From contig NZ_CAADHO010000008.1 in NCBI RefSeq assembly GCF_900699765.1, positions 214,104 through 278,103 on the forward strand: 64,000 nt of DNA. The letters are read 5' to 3'. The stretch is from Desulfoluna butyratoxydans. Lineage in GTDB: Bacteria; Desulfobacterota; Desulfobacteria; Desulfobacterales; Desulfolunaceae. Position 1 is the stretch's first letter. Every line of letters begins with the position of its first letter. Positions 50,753 through 57,606 of this stretch are shown in pieces. Below the pieces are notes generated by a model. It saw only the letters and a list, made by a program, of their open reading frames with translations, was not told the origin of the DNA and ran no database searches. The translations under genes and the position numbers were made by a program.

Positions 50753-51162
50753 GACTCCTCCGTCACAAACAGGTAATGGGTGGTCCCGTACACACGGTCG
50801 CTGCCCTCCCGGAACACCTCAAGCCGCACTTTCTTCAACAGCTTGGCCTCCTCCTCGAACTCCTTGTTCTCCACCTTGGAGGGGGTCAGGCGCCACCGCC
50901 AGCCGGGATAGTCCTCCCCGAAGTCCCCCCCGTCCGTGGAGATCTCGGAGACATCCCCCACCAGGGTGTTCTCTTTCAATGTGGCGAGGAACGCGGCCTG
51001 CTGCCTGAAGCGCGCCTCCCCGGAGGCGGCCACGGCCTGCATGAAGAGGCTGTAGATGGCAAAAAAACCAATGGCGAGGATGGACACGGAGACCATCACT
51101 TCCAGCAGGGTAAAGCCCCTGGGATCCTGCAGCGCACGCCTCCTGTCAAAAACCGTTCGCAT
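50749..51162 (-). CDS. gspI: Type II secretion minor pseudopilin GspI
   Basis: A 137-residue protein starting MRTVFDRRRALQDPRG, then FTLLEVMVSVSILAIGFFAIY after the prepilin cleavage glycine. It has the short length of GspI. The start at 51162 is chosen for the short basic leader; the frame is open to 51333 but that part overlaps gspH and is not family-like. It overlaps gspH by 17 bp. Confidence 0.88.
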   Translation of the reverse strand: MRTVFDRRRALQDPRGFTLLEVMVSVSILAIGFFAIYSLFMQAVAASGEARFRQQAAFLATLKENTLVGDVSEISTDGGDFGEDYPGWRWRLTPSKVENKEFEEEAKLLKKVRLEVFREGSDRVYGTTHYLFVTEES

Positions 51163-51709
51163 GGTCCTCCACAATCTCCACCTTGGAGAGAAAGGGCTCG
51201 ATGAACAGCCGCAGGGTGCGACCGTCGCGCATGAGGAGAATCTCCGCCCCGTCCGAGTACCCTTTGGGATAAAATCGCAGCATCGCCTCAGACGACCGCT
51301 TGCCGTCGTCCCCCACAAACCCGGGCAGGTCAACGGTCATGTCGTCGGGGAGGGTCAGCCCGCTTTTTCGTGCTTCGGCCGCAGCCTTTTTGTCCATGGC
51401 TGCATCGGCCACCCAGATTTCTCCGGCATCCGTGGCGATATGGAGGCGATACTCTTTGTGGTCTGCAAGGGCACGCTGCTTCAGGTCCCGGACCGTCGAG
51501 GCGATGAGGCGTGCCACCTTTTTGGATGGGTCGGTAAAAATATAGGAGTCCAGGCTGGGAAGGGAGAAAAAGAAAAGGAGAGACAGGATGGTCATCACCA
51601 CCACCAGCTCCAGAAACGTGAACCCGGCATCAGTCCGGCCCGGAAGCACCCGTGCCGAACCGCCCTCCCACCTTTCGCACGGTTCGTTTCCGATGCGGAC
51701 ATTGCACAT
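51146..51709 (-). CDS. gspH: Type II secretion minor pseudopilin GspH
   Basis: A 187-residue protein with prepilin site DAG|FTFLELVVVMTILSLLFFF near residue 28 and the usual GspH pattern after it (KVARLIASTVRDLKQRALADH, YRLHIATDAGEIWV). The leader is long (about 28 residues) for this family; a later start is possible, but no better ribosome site was seen. A 41-bp gap separates it from gspG. Confidence 0.82.
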   Translation of the reverse strand: MCNVRIGNEPCERWEGGSARVLPGRTDAGFTFLELVVVMTILSLLFFFSLPSLDSYIFTDPSKKVARLIASTVRDLKQRALADHKEYRLHIATDAGEIWVADAAMDKKAAAEARKSGLTLPDDMTVDLPGFVGDDGKRSSEAMLRFYPKGYSDGAEILLMRDGRTLRLFIEPFLSKVEIVEDHANGF

Positions 51710-51750
51710 CGTTTATCACCCCCGTCTGCGTATGGTGAAGCCGCGATCTG

Positions 51751-52200
51751 CTAGTCGATATCCCAGTTGTTGATGTCTTTGGCGGTTCCTTCACCGCCCG
51801 GGAGGCCGTCACCCCCGTTGGAGGAGATGTCCACATCCCCGTTGGATCCCGGGGAGACATAGATGTACTCGTTCCCCCAGGGGTCTTTGGAAATCTTTCG
51901 CTTGGTGAGGTAACCGCCTTCGCGCCACCTGGAGAGGTTGCCCGAGGCAGGTTTCTCGACCAGGGCCTGCAAGCCCTGATCGGTGGTGGGGTACGAGCCG
52001 TTGTCCAGCTTGTACATATCCAGGGCGGTTTCAAAGCTGCGGATATCGGCCTGGGCTTTGACAATCTTGGCGTCATCGGACTTGCCGATCACCCTGGGAG
52101 CCACGTAGGTGGCAAGAAGTCCGAGAATAAAAATAACCACGATCATTTCGATCAGCGTAAACCCGTCTTCGGAAGAAGATCCGGAAATCTGTCGTCGCAT
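51751..52200 (-). CDS. gspG: Type II secretion major pseudopilin GspG
   Basis: A 149-residue major pseudopilin, the first gene of the operon. The prepilin site is EDG|FTLIEMIVVIFILGLLATY, followed by the calcium-loop sequence typical of GspG (LDNGSYPTTDQGLQALVEKP, DPWGNEYIYVSPG, ending NNWDID). GAGAGGAACGT precedes the ATG. The prepilin peptidase GspO is not in the window. Confidence 0.95.
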   Translation of the reverse strand: MRRQISGSSSEDGFTLIEMIVVIFILGLLATYVAPRVIGKSDDAKIVKAQADIRSFETALDMYKLDNGSYPTTDQGLQALVEKPASGNLSRWREGGYLTKRKISKDPWGNEYIYVSPGSNGDVDISSNGGDGLPGGEGTAKDINNWDID

Positions 52201-52800
52201 ACGTTCCTCTCATCCGTTCAGCGCCGAGGGGCGCATCGTATTTTCACTTGTTGTCTGTCTGAAAAAACCATGATGAATCCGAAGCACGCGGCATTGCGCC
52301 CGTTCGTTCCGTCCTCCGATGGGGGATATAGCTTCATAAGTCAAGTCATATCGGGTGCGCCGCTCAAAGCGGCCGCAGGGCCGGTCTTGCGAAGTCATCT
52401 CAAAAATAAACGCGACTTCCAACCTTTATGTATCCATACATATTCAAAGAAGTCTCCATCTAATTATAAGAATTCTGGTCAAAGTTCAAGGAGAATGGCA
52501 CCATCGCGGGGATGTCGCAAAGCATGTTACCCGCCAGATGCAACACGACAACAGGGGCGCTCCCCCTTTCATCCCGCCGGAGGGGAAATATTTTCCGGCG
52601 GCAGGCCCGGCGCCCGGGCACCCGTCACAAAGGCGTCACCGTCCCGGTTTCCGGCGTCGGCATCCCGACGCACCCGGTATGAATTGCCGACACCGCCCCC
52701 TGCAGCCCCGACGCCCAAAAAAAATCCTCACCCCACAGCCTGCCGTTATCAAAAGCAAATCGCCCGCAGATGCAGGGCCCACCCCAAGCCATCTACCCAC
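52201..52800. other. Divergent region between gspG and the flagellar operon
   Basis: About 650 bp up to flgF. It should hold the gspG promoter on the minus strand, but no convincing -35/-10 pair was found. No gene is supported: the open frame from 52355 into flgF is low-complexity and has no ribosome site. The sigma-54-type promoter for flgF is at its right end. Confidence 0.5.
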
Positions 52801-52816
52801 TGGCATTCATCTTGCT
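52801..52816 (+). promoter_or_regulatory. Sigma-54-type (-24/-12) promoter of the flagellar operon
   Basis: TGGCATTCATCTTGCT has the GG at 52802-52803 and the GC at 52814-52815, exactly 10 bp apart, as in the TGGCAC-N5-TTGC consensus. It is about 38 bp before the flgF start codon, leaving a leader of about 25 nt with its AAGGAGAG site. Flagellar rod genes under RpoN control are common in Gram-negative bacteria. Confidence 0.75.
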
Positions 52817-52852
52817 TATTCTTACCCACAGCAACCGACCAAGGAGAGACAC

Positions 52853-53530
52853 ATGCTGTTTGAGATGACACGATCCGCCCAGGCGGGCCTCAGAAAAGAG
52901 AGACAACACGAGCTGATTTCGAACCACCTGGCCAATGCCAACACCACGGGGTTCAAAAAGGACATCCTCTCGTTTGACCGGACCCTGAACCCCATCCTCA
53001 CCACGGATTTCAGCCAGGGCAACCTCATGGAGACGGGCAACCCCCTGGACCTGGCCATTGAAGGGGAAGGGTTCTTCAAGATCAACACCCCATCGGGCAC
53101 CCGGTACACCCGGGACGGTAACTTCACCGTGGATCCCATCGGGCGCATGGTCACCCAGGACGGGCACCCCGTCATGGGCAAAAACGGCCCGGTCACCCTC
53201 ACCGGCAACGACATCGCCTTTGGGGAGAAAGGCGAGGTGATCCTGGACTCCATGGTCTTTGACAGCCTGGACCTGGTCACTGCAAACGACATGCGGGCCT
53301 TTATCAAGGAGGGGGGAAACCTCTTCACCCTGGATCCGCAAAAGGGGGCCGAGATCCCGGCCTACGAGGCGCGGATCCACCAGGGCGCCCTGGAGGGCGC
53401 CAACATCTCCACCGTCACCGAGATGACCCACCTCATCGATGCCCAGCGCATGTTTGAGTCGTCGGGCAAGGTGATGCGAACCAGCGACGAAACCGACGCA
53501 CGAGCCAACCAGATGGGCCGCCCGGCGTAA
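52853..53530 (+). CDS. flgF: Flagellar basal-body rod protein FlgF
   Basis: A 225-residue rod-family protein. It has the N-terminal ISNHLANANTTGFKKDILSFD motif, the EGEGFFKINTPSGTRYTRDGN part and a C-terminal helix (GANISTVTEMTHLIDAQRMFE). The length and first place before flgG suit FlgF, the proximal rod protein. A second FlgG-type paralogue is the alternative. AAGGAGAGACAC precedes ATG at 52853; the earlier open frame is leader. Confidence 0.88.
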   Translation: MLFEMTRSAQAGLRKERQHELISNHLANANTTGFKKDILSFDRTLNPILTTDFSQGNLMETGNPLDLAIEGEGFFKINTPSGTRYTRDGNFTVDPIGRMVTQDGHPVMGKNGPVTLTGNDIAFGEKGEVILDSMVFDSLDLVTANDMRAFIKEGGNLFTLDPQKGAEIPAYEARIHQGALEGANISTVTEMTHLIDAQRMFESSGKVMRTSDETDARANQMGRPA

Positions 53531-53591
53531 ACGGGCTTAAGGGCATAGCCACAGATACCACGGACCAACCAGCAGCAAGGGAGCAGACATC

Positions 53592-54374
53592 ATGATGAGA
53601 GGACTCTGGACAGCAGCATCGGGCATGGGCGCGCAGCAGATGCACATCGACACCGTCTCCAACAACCTGGCCAACGCCAACACCACGGGTTTCAAGAAAA
53701 GCCGTGCCAACTTTCAGGACCTCATGTACCAGACCCAGCTCATCGCAGGGGCCCCCACCCCCTCGGGCGGCCAGGTCCCCACAGGCATCCAGGTGGGCAT
53801 GGGGGTCAAGCCCTCCAGCGTGCAGAAGGTCTTCACCCAGGGGGACTACGTCCACACCGGCAACGATCTGGACATGGCCATCGAAGGGGACGGTTTCTTC
53901 AAGATCCTCCACGGCGAGCAGGAGGTCTTCACCCGGGCAGGCAACTTCACCCTGGACAGCGAAGGCTTCATCACCACGCCAGCAGGGGACCGGCTCCAGC
54001 CCGAGATCGCCATCCCCACGGACACGGTCCTTGTCACCGTCACCGCCGACGGCACCCTCACGGCCCACGGCCAGCAGGACACCGTGCTCATGACGTCCCA
54101 GATCCCCCTCTACAACTTTGCAAACCCCGCAGGCCTCTTTGCCATGGGCGCCAACCTGCTTCGTCCCACCGAGGGGTCGGGTGAGCCCATCGAGGGCATC
54201 GCCAGCGCCGACGGCTTCGGTTCCCTCACCAACCAGTCCCTGGAGATGTCCAACGTAAATATCGTCGACGAGATGGTGGCCATGATCGTTGGGCAGCGCG
54301 CCTACGAGGCCAACTCCAAGGCCCTCCAGACCGGCGACCGCATGCTGGAAACCGCCAACAACCTCAAGCGGTAA
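53592..54374 (+). CDS. flgG: Flagellar distal rod protein FlgG
   Basis: A 260-residue FlgG. It starts MMRGLWTAASGMGAQQMHIDT and carries VSNNLANANTTGFKKSRANF, then LDMAIEGDGFFKILHGEQEV and the C-terminal MVAMIVGQRAYEANSKALQT. It is the usual length. GGGAG lies 8-10 bp before the ATG. Gene order flgF-flgG-flgA follows the standard one. Confidence 0.95.
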   Translation: MMRGLWTAASGMGAQQMHIDTVSNNLANANTTGFKKSRANFQDLMYQTQLIAGAPTPSGGQVPTGIQVGMGVKPSSVQKVFTQGDYVHTGNDLDMAIEGDGFFKILHGEQEVFTRAGNFTLDSEGFITTPAGDRLQPEIAIPTDTVLVTVTADGTLTAHGQQDTVLMTSQIPLYNFANPAGLFAMGANLLRPTEGSGEPIEGIASADGFGSLTNQSLEMSNVNIVDEMVAMIVGQRAYEANSKALQTGDRMLETANNLKR

Positions 54375-54389
54375 GGACGCGGCCCCATC

Positions 54390-55373
54390 GTGATCTGCTT
54401 TTTCCATACACGCCCCGTAACCGGCGGGCACCTGATGCCCTGGTGCCTGCTGGTCCTGGCCCTGCTCCTGGCCCTTGCCCGGCCCCTGTGCGCCCAAGGC
54501 GGCCCTGCCGTGCGTCCCCGGGTGGAGGTGACGGGCTCGGCCGTGCGGGTGTCGGACCTCTTTTCAGGCACTCTCCCTGCTGCCCTGAAACGCCATGGGG
54601 GCGCCACCGTGTTCAACGCCCCCATGCCCGGCAAAGAGCGTGTGGTCCCGGGCACCTTCCTGACCCGAAAGCTCTCCCTGCTGGCAGGGGTCCAGGACCT
54701 TGGGCTCACCGCCCCTGCCCGCGTCTGCCTGGCCAGAAAAGGCCAGCGCATCAGCGACAAGCGCCTTCTCCCCTTTCTGGAGGCCGTGGCCCGCTCCACC
54801 TGGGAGGGCCCTGTTTCCGTCTCCGAGCTCCGGGTCGCCGGGCGCCGCACCCTGCCCCTGGGCATTCTGACCTTTGCCCCGGACACCAAACGGGTCCGTA
54901 TCCGCAAGAACCGCATCGAACTGCCCGTCTCCGTCACGGTGGACGGTGCCGCCACAGGGCGGCTCACCCTCTCCGGCGAAGCCCATACGATGCAACACGT
55001 GGTGGTGGCCGCCTCGGACATCCAGCGCGGCGAGACCCTCACCGCCTCCCAGGTGTCCCTGGCCCTTATGCCCGTGCCTCCTTCGGGCGGAAACCTCCTC
55101 ACGGACCCGGCCCTGGCCGTGGGGCGAACCGCCACCCGGGCCATTGCCTCCGGCACCGGCCTCACCGCCCGACTGATAAAAGCAAAACCCCTTGTGGAAC
55201 GGGGCGACGGCGTCCGCATCCGGTACAGCTTAGGGGGCCTTGTCATCACCGCCACAGGCATCGCCAAAGAGACCGGCGGCCTGGGGGATTTCATCAAAGT
55301 CAAGAACAGCCGCTCCGGCAAAGCCGTCACCTGCCGCATCATCGGCCAGCGCCGCGTGGAGCCTTTTTTATAG
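54390..55373 (+). CDS. flgA: Flagellar P-ring assembly chaperone FlgA
   Basis: A 327-residue FlgA. A signal peptide is seen (PWCLLVLALLLALARPLCAQ), followed by a cysteine-poor N-terminal part and a C-terminal SAF/ChapFlgA domain (HVVVAASDIQRGETLTASQV, then GRTATRAIASGTGLTARLI). It is a periplasmic chaperone for FlgI. The start may be GTG at 54390 or ATG at 54435; the second leaves a shorter, more typical signal peptide. It lies 15 bp after flgG. Confidence 0.88.
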   Translation: MICFFHTRPVTGGHLMPWCLLVLALLLALARPLCAQGGPAVRPRVEVTGSAVRVSDLFSGTLPAALKRHGGATVFNAPMPGKERVVPGTFLTRKLSLLAGVQDLGLTAPARVCLARKGQRISDKRLLPFLEAVARSTWEGPVSVSELRVAGRRTLPLGILTFAPDTKRVRIRKNRIELPVSVTVDGAATGRLTLSGEAHTMQHVVVAASDIQRGETLTASQVSLALMPVPPSGGNLLTDPALAVGRTATRAIASGTGLTARLIKAKPLVERGDGVRIRYSLGGLVITATGIAKETGGLGDFIKVKNSRSGKAVTCRIIGQRRVEPFL

Positions 55374-55411
55374 TCTGCTTATTTACCCTATAGCCCGGAC
55401 CAACGAAGACC

Positions 55412-56509
55412 ATGAAGAAACACCTGCTCAACATCCCTGTCATCCTCACCGCCCTGCTGCTCCTGGCCGCACCCCTGCCCACCCGGGCCGAGCGCCTCAA
55501 GGACATCGCCTCCATCCAGGGAGCCGCCCCCATCCAGCTCACCGGCTACGGCATCGTGGTGGGCCTTGCCGGCACCGGCGACAAAAAAGGGGCCGACTTT
55601 ACCCAGGAGTCCCTGGCCAACATGATGACCCGCATGGGGGTGACGGTGGACAAGGACTCCCTGAAACTGAGCAACGCCGCCGCCGTCATGGTCAGCGCCT
55701 CCATGCCCGCCTTTGCCCGTAAAGGGACCCGGCTGGACATCACCGTCTCGTCCATCGGCAACGCCAAGAGCTTAGGGGGCGGCACCCTCTTGCCCACGGC
55801 CCTCAGGACCGTCAACGGAGAGACCCGGGCCCTGGCCCAGGGAGCCATTGCCATCGGCGGGGCAGGCACGGCCAAGGCCAAGAAGAACCACCTCCTGGTG
55901 GGCCGCATCTCAAACGGGGCCAGCGTGGAACGGGAACGCGACACCGGCTTCTCCCGCAAGCACCGCATGATCCTGAACCTGAACAACCCTGATTTCACCA
56001 CCTGCAGCCGGGTGGCCTTGAAGATCAACAACACCTTCGGCAAGCACACGGCCCAGACCCTGGACTCCGGGGCGGTGCAGCTCACCATGCCCTCCTACAT
56101 GCAGGGGCGGGTCACCGAGTTCATCGCCAAGATCGAGAACCTCACCGTCACCCCGGACACCCCGGCCCGCATCGTGGTCAACGAAAAGACCGGCACCGTC
56201 ATCATCGGGGAGAACGTGCGCATCGGCACCGTGGCCCTGGCCCACGGCAACCTCACCCTCACCGTCACCGAGACGAAAAACGTCTCTCAGCCCAATGCCC
56301 TTTCAGGGGGTGACACCGTGGTTACCAAGGAGAAGAATACGGACATGACCGAGGATGAGGCCCAGGTGATGCTCATGCCCAAGGGCACCACCATCCAGGA
56401 GCTGGTCAACGCCTTGAATGCCATCGGCGTCAGCCCGAGGGACATGATCAGCATCTTCCAGAGCATCAAAGCCGCAGGGGCCCTGCAGGCCGACCTCGTG
56501 ATCATTTAA
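55412..56509 (+). CDS. flgI: Flagellar P-ring protein FlgI
   Basis: A 365-residue FlgI with signal peptide (HLLNIPVILTALLLLAAPLP) and the highly typical RLKDIASIQGAAPIQLTGYG with IVVGLAGTGDKKG. The ending MISIFQSIKAAGALQADLVI is diagnostic. It forms the ring around the rod in the peptidoglycan. The gene follows flgA directly, with no flgH in between. Confidence 0.95.
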   Translation: MKKHLLNIPVILTALLLLAAPLPTRAERLKDIASIQGAAPIQLTGYGIVVGLAGTGDKKGADFTQESLANMMTRMGVTVDKDSLKLSNAAAVMVSASMPAFARKGTRLDITVSSIGNAKSLGGGTLLPTALRTVNGETRALAQGAIAIGGAGTAKAKKNHLLVGRISNGASVERERDTGFSRKHRMILNLNNPDFTTCSRVALKINNTFGKHTAQTLDSGAVQLTMPSYMQGRVTEFIAKIENLTVTPDTPARIVVNEKTGTVIIGENVRIGTVALAHGNLTLTVTETKNVSQPNALSGGDTVVTKEKNTDMTEDEAQVMLMPKGTTIQELVNALNAIGVSPRDMISIFQSIKAAGALQADLVII

Positions 56510-56520
56510 AAGGAGCCGTC

Positions 56521-56919
56521 ATGCCCGTTTCATCCCTTTCAGCACACACCGCCCGAGCAGCGGCCCCGGCAGCCAACGACCCGGAGAAGAAAAAGCTCAA
56601 AGAGGCGTGCCAGAACTTTGAGGCCATCTTCGTCTCCCAGATGCTCAAGGAGATGCGGCCCCAGGGGGACGACCCCATCTTCGGTGGAAGCCACGGCCGC
56701 AAAATCTACGAGTCCATGCAGGACGAGCAGATGGCCGAACACTTAACCAGCCAGCGGAGCCCCCTGGGTGTGGGGGACCTCCTCTACCGCCAGCTGGTGG
56801 AAAAACTCGATGCCACGGAAAAAAACGCCGACACAGCTCCCCGCCTGGGCGGGAAACGCACAGCCGCCCAGGGAGAACCCCTGGGCCACCGGCTATCTTC
56901 GACAAAACCAGCCCCTTAG
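56521..56919 (+). CDS. flgJ: FlgJ-like rod-cap protein without the muramidase domain
   Basis: A 132-residue protein matching only the N-terminal rod-binding domain of FlgJ (KLKEACQNFEAIFVSQMLKEM, ESMQDEQMAEHLTSQRS, GVGDLLYRQL). The C-terminal glucosaminidase of enterobacterial FlgJ is missing, which is the usual short form in many Proteobacteria relatives; a separate lytic enzyme would be needed. GGAG lies before the ATG. It is followed by a 195-bp gap. Confidence 0.88.
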   Translation: MPVSSLSAHTARAAAPAANDPEKKKLKEACQNFEAIFVSQMLKEMRPQGDDPIFGGSHGRKIYESMQDEQMAEHLTSQRSPLGVGDLLYRQLVEKLDATEKNADTAPRLGGKRTAAQGEPLGHRLSSTKPAP

Positions 56920-57114
56920 CCGGACCACGGCCACAGACAGCGAAAAGAACATGAACTGGCATGGTACATGCAGTTTATATCTATACGGGTCGCAGACGGG
57001 AAAAAGTTTCCCACCCCGCGCCACCCGATACACGCAGGCACCGCCTTTCTCAAAGGCCCTGCCGAACCGGATTTGACGTTAGAATGCATCACCACCTGAG
57101 TCACGGGGGACATC

Positions 57115-57603
57115 ATGGCAGAACAACACTCCATCATTGACCTGCTAACAAAAAAAGAAGCCCTGTACACCGAGCTCCTCGCCATCGTGGACGAAGAGAG
57201 CCGCAGCCTCTCCTCCATCGCCCTGGACCGCCTCTGGGCCTTCACCGAAGAGAAGAGCCGCCTCTCCATGGAGATCGAGGCCCTGCGGGATGAAATCCTT
57301 GAGATGGCCTCCGCCCGCCTGGGCATCCAGACGGGCAGCGTGCCCATGCACCTTCGAGAGCTCCCCCGGCTCTTCTCCGAACACGAGCCCATGGTGGCCC
57401 GCTCCGTGGAGTCCATCATCTTCATCAAAGGCAAAATCCGGAAAATTGCCGAGACCAGCGTCTCCTTCGTGGAGAACTACCTGGAGACCGTGGAGGAGAT
57501 CATCCAGATGCTCACCTCCTCCACCTCCGCCACCAAGATCTACGGCATGGACCGCCACCTCATGGAGCCCGGCGGCTCCCTGCTCATCCACGGGGAGGCC
57601 TAA
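57115..57603 (+). CDS. flgN: FlgN-family flagellar chaperone
   Basis: A 162-residue helical protein (LLTKKEALYTELLAIVDEESR, ALDRLWAFTEEKSRLSMEIEA) of the FlgN type. FlgN binds the hook-filament junction proteins FlgK and FlgL and delivers them to the export gate. It lies directly before flgK with a 3-bp gap, which supports the call. The upstream anti-sigma gene flgM that often pairs with flgN is absent. GGGGG precedes the ATG. Confidence 0.82.
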   Translation: MAEQHSIIDLLTKKEALYTELLAIVDEESRSLSSIALDRLWAFTEEKSRLSMEIEALRDEILEMASARLGIQTGSVPMHLRELPRLFSEHEPMVARSVESIIFIKGKIRKIAETSVSFVENYLETVEEIIQMLTSSTSATKIYGMDRHLMEPGGSLLIHGEA

Positions 57604-57606
57604 AAC

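Noticed and set aside
52355..52852. Upstream extension of the flgF frame
   Set aside because: It crosses the sigma-54-type promoter and lacks a ribosome site; flgF similarity begins at 52853.
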